This document shows positions 54,839 through 64,000 of a stretch of DNA of 64,000 nucleotides, in pieces. Each line of letters begins with the position of its first letter. The stretch's first letter is position 1. The notes beneath the pieces were generated by a model. The model saw only the letters and a list, made by a program, of their open reading frames with translations, searched no databases and was not told the origin of the DNA. Position numbers and translations under genes: made by a program. The DNA is taken from contig CM046858.1 in the NCBI GenBank assembly GCA_025617745.1, positions 30,580,534-30,644,533 on the forward strand. The letters run 5' to 3'. Source of the DNA: Heliocidaris erythrogramma (lineage: Eukaryota; Echinodermata; Echinoidea; Camarodonta; Echinometridae).

Positions 54839-57800
54839 ATTAGAACATGAAAATCAGGTGTGATTCTCTTATCTACATCAATAAACTACCTACCTGTCTT
54901 ATTTATATGCTAGACCAGCACAGAGACAAGGGGAGGCGTCCGGCACACCACCTTCCCCCGAATGCGGTAAGTGAACCACTATCGGGAACTTGATGCCGCA
55001 GCAAGAGCTGCTTGCGAAAATGCAGATTCCGATGCGGGGACATCCTTTAATTAAAAGGAAATGAAAGAGGTAGGCGAACTCCAGAAGGTTGCCTTCTGAA
55101 TTTCCTCTACCATGACGGCCTGGAACAGGGCCCAAGAGGTACTAACACTCCTGGTATCATCAGCACGGGGAGACACCCCCGGCACAATGGCTTCTGGACC
55201 CGCATGGACTTGATAGCCTCCGCCAACCAGTGGGAGACCGTGTCCCTGGAAACCAGTCCATAAGGAGCCTTGAACGAGATAAACAGTTGGTCGGATTGTT
55301 GAATGGGCTTAGTTTTACTATTAAAGATACCATTTAAGAGCCCTGAACGGGCCCAAACCTTGTCCTCCACCACACCGGATAAATCGGACAAGGGTTTAAC
55401 CACAACCACAACTTCAACTGGCCCCGAAGAAGGCGACTGATTCTTGGCAATGTAGGAAGCCTTAGGGATCAAGCGTACACCGTCTCGTTCCCAGCGGATA
55501 TGCCCAGATATAGCCCCGGATGGTGGAAAGGGAAAGGCCCCGGTCAAAAAGGTGAATAAGAAAATCCGCTACTGCACTCAAAGAAACAGAACGGGGAGCA
55601 ACTGAGTGCTCCTCACACCAGTGGAATAATCCTGCCAAACAGGAATTGTAGGCTTCCCTAGTGGAATCCCTGTGGCTCCTAGAGATGAAGTCCGCAGCCC
55701 TCTCAGAAAGGACCGCCTCACGGACCGTTTCGCCGATAATGGCCAGACAGTCAGGCTGAGCCTGGATGGGTCGGGATGCAGAATCCTGGAGAGTGGCTGG
55801 CGCAGCAAGTCCTGTCGGCAGGGGAGCAACCTCGGATGACCTGCCAGGAGCTCCACAAGTTCCAGAAACCATGGACGCTTGGGCCAGCAAGAGACTATTA
55901 ACACAAGGGTCGCTCGTTCTTGCCGGACCTTCTCCAACACCCTGGGGACTAGATTGACGGGGGGAAAGGCATAACCCTGGATCACACCCTATTGGATGGA
56001 GAAGGCGTCCACCCACCAGCTGTCCGGATCCTTCACCCTGGGGCAGTACCTTGGAAGTTGGTGGTTCAGGTCCACTTCCAACTGACCGAAAAGATGGGAC
56101 ACAGACCTCAGGACGGAGGAATCGAGACTGCAACGAACTGCCCCTGGACAAAAAGTCCGCTACCAGGTTGTCTTGCCCCGGGATATATGATGCCACTGGG
56201 GTCACACCGTAGTTGCGGCACCACCCTCTAAGCTGGGCCGCCAGACTGTTCAGATCACTGGAATGTGTCCCCCCTTGCTTGGTGATGTAGGCTGCGACAG
56301 TATTATTGTCCTTTTGGACAATGACCGCAAGGCCTTGGACACGTGATTCGAAGTGGGCAAGAGCCAGCATCATCGTCCTGAACTCCAAAATGTTGATGTG
56401 AAGGAGAGGAGAGAGGTGAGACCAATCCCCGGCAATAGTCTCCCCTTGACAGACCCCGCCCCATCCTAAGAGGGATGCGTCGGTAGTCACAGAAATCGAC
56501 AGTTGGAGCGTCTTCAGGGGCTTGCCCTATGAGAGGAATATGCAGACGGTCCAGCGACCAAGTTCCCGCTGAATCATGGGAGGGAACGGAACCCGAGTGC
56601 TGAGAGGGTCGAAATTCGGGCGGAAAAACTCCAGCAGGGGGTACTGCAGGGGCCTCATGTGGCAGTCTGGCAGGACGTCCACTAGACTCGCCAGGTAGCC
56701 CAGGAACCGGAGCCAAATCCTGGCGGGAACTGACCGCTTTCTCCGTAGGGAGTTGGCAGCTGCCACAATCCTGTCCACCCTCTCGGGACTTTGACGGGCT
56801 AATTGGGCTGGCAGGTCTATCGCAGCCCTGAGGAAGAGGGGATACTGGGTGGGAGACAACTCAGACTTCTGCCAGTTTATCAGCAGGCCAAGTCTCCGAA
56901 CGAGGTCCACGACCCACCGTAGGTGGGTACGCAGGAGGGCCTGCGACTCGGCTACTATGAGCCAGTCGTCCAGATAACAAAACATCCTGATTCCCTGCTT
57001 CCTGACATGCGCTACTACGCACGACACCACCCGGGTGAACAGGCGTGGAGCCAGTCTCAGGCCGAAAGGCAGGGCCTTGTACCTGTAACACTTGCAAAGG
57101 AAAGGCCGAAAGGCGGCAACCCACCTCCCCTACGTGCCCGTCTAGTGGGCAAGGAGTCAGAAGCGCCCCTTGCCCTACGACCCTTGTGGAAACAGCGGCC
57201 CCGGCCCGACTGGCCGCCCTGGCCGCGAAAGGAGCCTCGCTGAGGCCTGCCCGGGAAGTGCCCGCCGGCAGGAACGCAGGCCCGCCCTGGAAGTGCCCGT
57301 CTGCAGGAACGCGGGCTCAGGAAGACTGCGAGGCATATGACGGGGCCTGCGGGGCCGCAATCACCATCCTGGAGAGCGGGGTAAAACCCCCCACTGGAAC
57401 GGAGCCACATGTGCCCGAAGGAGGGGAACCCCCTGCTTGGCAGCCTCATCGGCCCACTTCCTTATCCAGAAGGTCTGTCAACTGAGCGACGAACATGAAA
57501 GGGCCCTTGAATGCAACACCCTTACCGGTCTGTTTCGTAGCCGCCTCCGAAAATCCCAGGGCCTGAAGCGCCCGGGACCAGCGGTGTCACGTGGCACAGA
57601 AGGGCAGAGCGATGGGACTGCGACCATAAGAGCTCCGTGAGGCTCAGCAAGAGGGAGCCCAGAAGGGCCAGGTCCTCGGGAACCACCCTCAAAGACTCTG
57701 CCTGAGCCGCCAGTTTGGCAAGCGCCCCGGTGTATGCAGCGAGGCGCATAGACGTCCGAGACATACCCGGAGACTGCTCTAGCTAGAGCGAAAGAGGAAG

Positions 57801-57950
57801 GAGGCCGAGGCCGCCTCTACCTCCTGTTCTGCCGAGGTGTAGTACTGCGGGAGATACCGCCTCAAAAGAGCTTCTGCGCCAAAATTATGAGGCGGCGGCG
57901 CACCCAGAGCCGGCGGCACCACACCCAGCGCATCTTACAGCGGCGGCGCC
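54839..57950 (-). mobile_element. DIRS-like retrotransposon, group D (copy D1)
   Basis: The right end region is reduced (54839-54910, with the ACCTACCTGTCTTATTTATA block). Recombinase follows at about 55000-55700, RT/RNase H at 55700-57120 and a GC-rich gag at 57120-57950. It is clearly diverged from groups A to C. RNase H reads AAYITKQGGTHSSDLNSLAA, RT has CYLDDWLIVAES, and gag is GC-rich with a 44-bp direct repeat (GAAGTGCCCG...GCAGGAACGC, about 57255-57325). No left terminal repeat is present. It is a fossil with several breaks. Confidence 0.82.
55700..57120 (-). pseudogene. RT/RNase H region of DIRS D1 (fossil)
   Basis: RT landmarks are FCYLDDWLIVAESQALLRTH and LGLLINWQKSELSPTQYPLF. RNase H landmarks are TTDASLLGWGGVCQGETIAG and YIPGQDNLVADFLSRGSSLQ. 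The usual LPFGL-APRLFT block is at about 57040-57075. It is in more than one frame. Confidence 0.8.
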
Positions 57951-58721
57951 CTGTCGTCAGAGAAACTGACGGAAGGGGGTACAGAGAGGCTTGCCTTGGG
58001 CAAGAAACGAACTGTTCGACCAGGGGGCGAGAAGAAGCTTGGTATCTCTTGGGAGTGGAATCCACCCCAAAGGAGAATCTTTGCCAGGTCTAAAAAATTT
58101 GAGGAGGTGCCTCTGAAAGGGCCTCATCAACAGCCTGCAGTCTGGTAAGACGTCGACTAGACTGGCCAGATAGCCCAGGAATTGAAGCCATTGTCTGGCT
58201 CTGACCCTGTGGGCCACTCGCAATGACCGTGCGGCCATGGTGATAGTCCGAATTCTGTCCCGACTGGGGCGGGCAAGCTGATTCGGGATATCTATCTCCG
58301 CACCTAAGTACACCGGGGTACGTGTGGGAGATAATTCCCATTTTTCCCAGTTTATCAGAAAGCATAAGTTTTGCGTTAACCGCAGTAAAAGGCATAACTA
58401 ATCCAACAGGAGGGACTCTGAGTTTGCAACTAGGAGCCAATCGTCTAGATAGATGAACAATCGGAGGCCGGAGATTGCCTCCCAAACTGGGAGGAATCTC
58501 CATAGCCGCCCGCCTACACTGTCCACAAGCACTCGGGGTAAGGTATCAAAAGGCCGAGAAGGAAAGAGGAGGATTGTGTGCTCGCGTCATGTGTACGTGC
58601 ACAGAGGAAGGCGTGATCCTAGGGGGGTATATGCACTGTCGTGACTTTAATTACTTGAATGGCTTGCGTAGTCCTAAGACTAGCAAAATAGGTAGGTACA
58701 TTTATTTATTGTAGTAAATCA
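57951..58721 (-). mobile_element. DIRS-like group B remnant (copy B5)
   Basis: An RT fragment (57951-58470, closest to copy B3, with YLGAEIDIPNQLARPSRDRI) is joined directly to a short gag/leader piece. The left terminal repeat ends at 58721 (GTAGTAAATCA). Most of the element is missing. The terminal repeat is nearly identical to that of copy B4 (39180-39350). Confidence 0.82.
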
Positions 58722-59063
58722 TGAAATGTTGGCCAGATGCAAGTTTTCATAACAAAAATATGAACGACCGCCCACTGGCAGCCTGCACGACATATACGGC
58801 GGCGCAGTCCACAGTTCTCCACTATACGAAGGCAAGCAGAATGAACTTCACTTCTCGTGCGAAGGCAAAACACATACAGTATATTGTACATAAAAGGTAC
58901 GTTGTTTTCAATATTTGATCGCAAGAGAGCTAGACTCCACTCGCGCGGTTTGGCTAAACTACATTTCCAGCCTTTTAACCCGTTGAAGACTGAGCCCGCA
59001 TATACGCGGGCTCAGTTTTCCCCGCTCATGGACTGAGCCCGCATATATGCGGTCTGAGAAAAT
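58722..59063. other. Spacer with a TTAA-linked hairpin terminus
   Basis: TTTTAACCCGTTGAAGACTG at 58973 starts a block with two copies of GACTGAGCCCGCATAT, the first folding with GCGGGCTCAG. TTAACCC followed by a hairpin suggests one end of a TTAA-targeting (piggyBac-type) MITE. I did not find its partner end. Confidence 0.4.
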
Positions 59064-60322
59064 CGAAGAGACAAGCTCACTTTTTCATCATTTATTTCAC
59101 TCATTACTACATGAACAAACATAAATCCTTACTGATTCGAATGATTATACATTTGACATAGTGGTTTGTTTTGTTTTACTTTGAAATGATAACGATTTGG
59201 GGTAGAAAACACAGTTTCAAAACCTTATTTCCTCTTGAACTCTTGAACTCGAACTCGCATAGCAACGCTCTGGCTCACTGCCGAGAACCGACCAATCAAA
59301 ATAGGCTTGTGCGCACACGCTCTATTCATTTCCATATAAATTACGTTTACCCTCGATCTCTGTCTTATTTGCATAGTTTATGCAAATTAAATCGATTGAC
59401 CACTTCGCCTCGCGTGCCGAGTTCTTTTTCTCCAGCTTTGCATGCCACCGGATTGATTGTAATATAGAAACTTTTTTTCATTTTTGAATATATTTTCCAC
59501 GGAAGTTGATTTTATCATTGATCGGATTTTTGTTACACTTATCTCATCAATTGTTCTGTCTTCATTTCTGACCTTCTTTATTACCGTCTCTTGTTCTCCA
59601 TTATAAACACTCTATTTTATATTTCTCTCACCCTCTTCAACAACAATTTTGTCTTCTGTGCTCGTCTATAAGCCACTTCGGAGATGCAATCTGAGCATGA
59701 GCAGATAATTCTGTACCATATTCTAAAACCCACTGACACTAATATTCGATATGTGCTCATGAATGTCATGTAATCATTATTCAATTATGCACTAATGGTG
59801 CATTCCATGATATCCAGGTGGAAGTATTCTTTTTAAAGGGGAAAACAAAAGCTATTCATGAGGCACCTCTATCACTCCCAGAGTTATCTTTCTAAAGTGC
59901 ACATAAAGGGACCCTCCATGTCTAAAATATCTGTGGATATTTGGGGTCATTTGTACCATGCGCTAACCCCGAACTGGCTTATTCGTTTAGAACAGAACAG
60001 AAAAAAAAACACCAAGAGGAAAGGTGGAAACAAAGAGTACGATCAAAACTCATGAGGCCAAAAAAAAAATATAATAAATGTCAAATGCATAATGAAATAA
60101 AAGCAAAAGGTTAGAAATAAATACATGAAAATCTTTTGGGGACATTTCTTCTACTTTTTGTTTTACATTCATAGGTTTATTATGGAGTTCACGATTTCTC
60201 ATCATCATGCAGCATCATATTTTCATTATTGCTTCCTCTGCTGAATTGTTTTCTGTATAAAGGAGTAGCATTATTCACATTTTATTGAACTACATACAGT
60301 ATATTCAGTTAGTCGCCGTACT
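59064..60322. other. Unassigned AT-rich region upstream of DIRS A7
   Basis: No recognised repeat or gene. It holds the probable 3' UTR (with AATAAA at 60286-60281, minus strand) of the orphan exon at 60323-60555. Confidence 0.45.
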
Positions 60323-60555
60323 TTACAAACAATAAACAGAGTCAAGCTTGGGTTCTAATGGTTTCAAAAGCATGAATGGATTTCCTGTCTTTTCATCCAG
60401 ATGAGAACAAAGGAAATACAAACGAAGGTTGCCAAGGCCACGCCAGATAATCCCCCATTTTGTCAATGGAGTTCCAATCCAGGGGGCGAGAGGATCTAAC
60501 ATAATAAAACACTCATCGATTACTTTCTTTTCCAAAGGCGGATCAAAGTTGGTGG
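60323..60555 (-). CDS. Orphan terminal exon, unknown protein
   Basis: An acceptor with a pyrimidine tract (CTTATCTACAG, AG at 60557-60556) opens a frame of 77 codons ending in TAA at 60323-60325. The peptide begins TNFDPPLEKKVIDECFIMLD and goes on with LAPWIGTPLTKWGIIWRGLG and LYFLCSHLDEKTGNPFMLL. An AATAAA signal on the same strand lies about 40 bases past the stop (60286-60281), as expected for a last exon. Composition and codon use look like a real globular protein and not repeat sequence. I do not recognise the family. It is on the CEP97 strand but carries its own stop and poly(A) signal, so it should belong to another gene ending here, to a nested gene, or to a captured gene piece. The upstream exon must end in phase 1. 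No such exon is obvious before the DIRS element at 61018. Confidence 0.4.
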
Positions 60556-61017
60556 CTGTAGATAAGAATAATACCGAATATATATATGTATTTAAACTTG
60601 TACCAGTGTACCACCTATAACAGAGGAATTATTATTGAACATTTCCCCTATTTAGACTTTAGAAGTTAGCGAAAGTCGAACCAATTTATAAGGTTTAAAC
60701 TGTGAATTCATTAGTCTTCCGACCACTTCATGAGAGCTTATAATCTGCGGCAAAAAAAAAAAAACCCAAAACGCGAGAATAAATAACACAGAATCCACAC
60801 GAAACGATTCTGTAAAGATGATTATAATAAGAGAAAAATCGTTTTGTTTTTATTATTTTTTTTTGCACAAAAAAACAACACATTAGCACTGTGAAAATGG
60901 TAGTCCTTTTCTTACTACGAAGCTGCTAAAGTTATCAATATTAATTTCTTATAATATAATCATCATTTTACATATACATCAACAAAATTGAATATTAACT
61001 AGAAAAGGCAACAAAAT
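60556..61017. other. AT-rich sequence, no gene
   Basis: Contains the acceptor pyrimidine tract of the orphan exon, then AT-rich DNA with A and T runs. The sequence ends at the DIRS A7 outer end. Confidence 0.45.
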
Positions 61018-61268
61018 TGTAAAATCAGCACTGATTTTCTTATTTACTATATAAATCTATATACCTACCTATTATGCCTGTAGTCTTGACTACGGGACCC
61101 CTTCGAGAATTATCACACATGTGTCACAATATTGTGCGCACCCCCCGTAATCCTATTGTCCCCTTCGCCACTCACGCGCGTCAATACGCTACGGCCATCT
61201 TCCTCTTTTGCGAGCAACCCCAAGAAGAAACATGTTGCTTGCAAGGAGCGGGGAAGGAGGGAGGGTCA

Positions 61269-61362
61269 TAGGTAGGTATATAGATTTATATAGTAAATAA
61301 GAAAATCAGTGCTGATTTTACAAATTTACTGCAATAAATCATATATACCTACCTATTATGCC
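61269..61362 (-). repeat. Internal complementary region of DIRS A7
   Basis: The left half is the perfect complement of the right outer end (about 61019-61070). The right half (AAATTTACTGCAATAAATCA) is the complement of the group A left outer end. The same structure is at 39905-39998 and about 51556-51651. Confidence 0.88.
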
Positions 61363-61429
61363 AGACCAGCGCCAACTCAAAGACCGGGAGGCATGTTTCG
61401 AGCGGAAGGAAATAGGATTACACCAAAGA

Positions 61430-62450
61430 CTACAAAGAAGACACAGCGGCCTTCAAGGTGGCTGACGCAAACAAAGCTTCACCTGCGGGAACATCCCTAA
61501 GGTAGCAAGAAATGAAGGAATTGGGCGAACGCCAATAAGCAGCCTTCAAAATATCAACAAGCGCCACACCTTGAAACAGAGCCCAAGAAGTGCTGACACT
61601 ACGAGTATCATGAGCACGAGGCTTACTGTCAGATAAAAGAGCCTCTGTGCCAGCGGCCCTAATAGCTTCAACGATCCATCTAGAGATGGAATCAAGAGAG
61701 GCAGGAGAAAAAGGCTCTCTAGTGATCAGGAACAACTGATCATCCTTACGATAAGACTTAGTCTTATCAATATACCATTTGAGAGCCCTTACAGGACACC
61801 AAACTTTGTCCTCACGCACCGAAGAAAAGTTAGAAAGAGGACAAAGAAAAATCTCAACAGGGCCAGAGGCAGCTGTCTGATTCTTGGCCACAAAAGAAGC
61901 CCTAGGAATCAATCTAACGCCTTTTCTCTCCCAGCGAACATGACCAGGAGTAAGACAGAGAGCATGAAGAGTACTGCGCCTCTGCCCAGAGGCAATAGCT
62001 ACCAAAAAGAGCGTCTTAACCGTAAGATGATGAAGCGAAGCTTCACCTAACGGTTCAAAAGGAGGTTTCGCCAAGGCCTCCAGGACCTTAGGCAGACTCC
62101 AAGACGGCACTAACTTAGAAAACGAAGGTCGTTTCAGAAAGAACGAACGAATCAAACCACTTAGTAGCGGGGAATTGGAAATCCCCGAACCATCCGAAAA
62201 ACCCGAATGAATGGCCCCGATCGCCGAACGGTAGCCTCGGATAGTAGAAATAGATCTCCCTTTGTCAAATAACGAGATTAAGAAATCCGCAATTGAACCA
62301 ATAGGAGCCTTAGAAGGGGTTTGATTTCTCTCTTTGCACCAAAGGAAAAAGACAGAGAGACGGGAATTGTAAATTTCCCTAGTAGAAACCCTACGACTGG
62401 ACATTAAAAAGTCCGCGGCTCTATCAGAGAGACCCGACTGTCTTGCAGAT
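61430..62450 (-). CDS. Tyrosine recombinase of DIRS A7
   Basis: A continuous open frame covers the recombinase: SSRRVSTREIYNSRLSVFFL (core-binding part), SISTIRGYRSAIGAIHSGFS, FLVAIASGQRRSTLHALCL (catalytic Arg), RAHDTRSVSTSWALFQG (HxxR) and FISCYLRDVPAGE (Tyr). The enzyme joins circular element DNA into the genome without a staggered-cut duplication. The same frame stays open upstream to 63985 across the RT region, where it is a shadow of RT except for its last part. Overlap of recombinase and RT frames is usual for DIRS. Confidence 0.85.
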
Positions 62451-63963
62451 TCCCTGACAGGGGCCAAGCAGTCAAATGAAGAGACTCCGGATTGTGGTGA
62501 AGAATCCCCGATAGGGGCTGTAACACCAGATCCGCTCTTAACGGGAGAACTAACGGTTGAGCCCTTAAAAGGCTCATAAGTTCCGGAAACCAATTCCTCC
62601 TGGGCCAAAAGGGAGCTATTACAAGCACCCTCGCCCGATCTTCCCTGATTTTCCGCAAGACACGCGGAATCAGTTGGAAGGGAGGAAAGGCGAATCCCTG
62701 AAGGTTCTCCCAGCTGAGGGAGAAAGCATCGAGAGCCCATGCTCCCTGATCGCGAACACGGGAGCAATACTTCGGCAGCTGGTGATTTAGCACCGACGCA
62801 AATAGATCCACTTCCAGTGGACCTAGGCAACTGTGAATGCGGCAAAATACCTCCGGATGGAGCATCCATTCCGATGGAAGATACCTGCCCCGGGACAGAA
62901 AATCCGCAATGAGGTTTTCCCGACCGGGGATGAAAGAGGCCACGGGTGTGATTGCCATGCGACGACACCACCTCCACAGCTGAGCTGCTACGGCATTCAA
63001 GGCAACCGAACGAGTGCCTCCCTGCCGATTGATATATGCCGCCACAGTAACGTTGTCCGTGAGAATCAGAACCGAACGACTGAGAAGTCGACTTCTGAAA
63101 TGGAGCAAGGTCAACAGAACTGCCATAAACTCCAGGACATTGATATGAGGAAGAGTCCCAAGATGAGACCAATCCCCCGCAACCGTGCTGCCGTTGCAGT
63201 GTCCTCCCCACCCCAACCGAGAGGCGTCCGTCGAAACCGAAATCGACGGAAGAGGGACAGAGAAGGACCTGCCTCGCGCGAGAAACACCTCGCTCGTCCA
63301 ACAAGCGAGAAGAGACTTGATCTTTACTGGTACTGGAATCCAGACCAAAAGGGAGTCTTTTCCCGGCTTGAAGAACCTGAGGAGATGTCTCTGAAAGGGT
63401 CTCATGAGGAGCCGGCAGTCCTCTAAAACATCGACTAGACTGGCTAGATAACCTAGAAACTGAAGCCACTGTCTGGCCGAGACTCTTCTGGCCAGCAAGA
63501 GCTTGCGAGCCGCAGAGACAATGGTGAGAATCCTGTCTCGACTGGGCCGAGCTAACTGATTCCTTATGTCTAACACCGCCCCCAGAAAAACTGGGCTGCG
63601 AGTGGGGACTAACTCTGACTTTTCCCAATTTATTAGGAAACCTAAGTCTTGAGTAAGAGAGACGAGCAAACGAGTCTCGTCCAACAAACGATCGCGCGAC
63701 TCCGCAAGGAGAAGCCAATCGTCCAGGTAACAAAACAACCGCAGGCCGCGACGCCTCAGAAAGGCCGCTAGCACCGCTACAACTTGAGTAAAAACCCGAG
63801 GGGCCGGGCGCAGCCCGAAGGGAAGAGCCCGAAAACGATAAGTCTCCGAGAGGAAGGAGAACCCCAGAAGATCGCGAGAAGCGCGATGAATGGGAATGTG
63901 AAAGTAAAGCGAGGCGCAAAGATCTATGAAGAATCCGTCTCGCACGACGGAGAGAACAAACAC
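62404..63963 (-). CDS. RT/RNase H of DIRS A7
   Basis: A 519-codon open frame. RT marks are LPFGLRPAPRVFTQVVAVL, FCYLDDWLLLAESRDRL (YxDD) and FLINWEKSELVPTRSPVFLG. The connection is RQWLQFLGYLASLVDVLEDC. RNase H marks are ISVSTDASRLGWGGHCNG, HINVLEFMAVLLTLL, LILTDNVTVAAYINRQGG and FIPGRENLIADFLSRG. The tail LEVDLFASVLNHQLPKYCSR and AFPPFQLIPRVL is typical of DIRS polyproteins. No methyltransferase domain is seen. The front of RT is not complete in this copy. It overlaps the recombinase frame at its end. Confidence 0.86.
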   Translation of the reverse strand: MFVLSVVRDGFFIDLCASLYFHIPIHRASRDLLGFSFLSETYRFRALPFGLRPAPRVFTQVVAVLAAFLRRRGLRLFCYLDDWLLLAESRDRLLDETRLLVSLTQDLGFLINWEKSELVPTRSPVFLGAVLDIRNQLARPSRDRILTIVSAARKLLLARRVSARQWLQFLGYLASLVDVLEDCRLLMRPFQRHLLRFFKPGKDSLLVWIPVPVKIKSLLACWTSEVFLARGRSFSVPLPSISVSTDASRLGWGGHCNGSTVAGDWSHLGTLPHINVLEFMAVLLTLLHFRSRLLSRSVLILTDNVTVAAYINRQGGTRSVALNAVAAQLWRWCRRMAITPVASFIPGRENLIADFLSRGRYLPSEWMLHPEVFCRIHSCLGPLEVDLFASVLNHQLPKYCSRVRDQGAWALDAFSLSWENLQGFAFPPFQLIPRVLRKIREDRARVLVIAPFWPRRNWFPELMSLLRAQPLVLPLRADLVLQPLSGILHHNPESLHLTAWPLSGNLQDSRVSLIEPRTF

Positions 63964-64000
63964 GTCCCCGGAGATGGCCTCCCAAGCGGGGAGAAACGCA

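Larger units (their letters stand above)
61018..64000 (-). mobile_element. DIRS-like retrotransposon, group A, best preserved (copy A7)
   Basis: The right outer end starts at 61018 (TTGTAAAATCAGCACTGATT). The right terminal repeat runs to about 61220, the ICR is at 61269-61362, the recombinase is at 61430-62450 and RT/RNase H is at 62404-63963, running off the right edge. The right terminal repeat is the reverse complement of the left terminal repeats at 975-1162, 1515-1698 and 54080-54272, so ends are inverted. Long uninterrupted frames suggest a young insertion, although the RT part is incomplete. The full state cannot be judged because the 5' half lies outside. Confidence 0.92.

Noticed and set aside
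58706-58924. Cys/Arg-rich 72-residue minus-strand gene
   Set aside because: No splice signals, no known domain, and it overlaps the edge of a DIRS terminal repeat.
61430-63985. A single 851-residue protein
   Set aside because: Only the last third or so is recombinase. The upstream part is an open shadow frame over the RT gene, whose own frame runs 62404-63963.

Overview
The window is eukaryotic, intron-rich and almost wholly repeat-derived. It most likely comes from a marine invertebrate. An echinoderm or a related deuterostome is my best guess, resting on a familiar TTAA-ended foldback repeat, tandem-core Helentron-like elements and DIRS retrotransposons; this is recall-based and not proven. 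No complete gene lies inside it. The one host gene I can support is a CEP97-like centrosomal gene on the minus strand. It has a Ser/Thr/Pro-rich exon at 46410-47124, an IQ-motif exon at 11122-11331 and a coiled-coil exon at 10316-10391. Splice sites and phases fit when these three are joined in that order, which makes the first intron about 35 kb. That intron holds most of the repeats in the window. A second candidate is an orphan terminal exon at 60323-60555 (minus), which I do not recognise.

The dominant layer is DIRS-like tyrosine-recombinase retrotransposons. About a dozen pieces belong to four groups, called A to D here, and every one lies on the minus strand. Group A: 1-1162, 1515-1698, 1734-5456, 39651-43531, 51417-54272, 54273-54838 and 61018-64000 (runs off the window). 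Group B: 27850-29913, 29914-30345, 30988-34935, 38000-39350 and 57951-58722. Group C: 5457-9513 and 19214-25259, the latter about 6.0 kb with both ends. Group D: 54839-57950. Gag-like, RT/RNase H and tyrosine recombinase parts, inverted terminal repeats and internal complementary regions (ICRs) can all be seen. All copies look like broken fossils, although some coding stretches are long and open.

Other elements sit between them. They include a TA-flanked MITE (11428-11674), a hammerhead-like foldback retroelement with 12-bp target duplications (11792-13072) and a Kolobok-like THAP transposon (13583-16797) containing three near-identical 767-bp tandem units. There are three Helentron-like non-autonomous elements with tandem cores (17208-18099, 44733-45576, 47257-48234), two LINE pieces (18100-18905 and 39359-39645) and a long purine/pyrimidine foldback (35445-37196). 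A tRNA-headed SINE complex (49962-50896) and degenerate satellites (25640-27420 and 49160-49949) complete the list.

In layout, 0-9.5 kb is DIRS, 9.5-11.4 kb holds two host exons, 11.4-19.2 kb is DNA transposons and small elements, 19.2-46 kb alternates DIRS with other repeats, 46.4-47.1 kb is the large host exon, 47-51 kb is Helentron/satellite/SINE/Penelope-like sequence, and 51.4-64 kb is DIRS again with one unexplained 2.3-kb island. The most interesting signals are structural. They are a head-to-tail DIRS junction that mirrors the ICR, reciprocal paralogous empty sites for two transposons, hammerhead-like motifs, and a composite SINE inserted as one unit.
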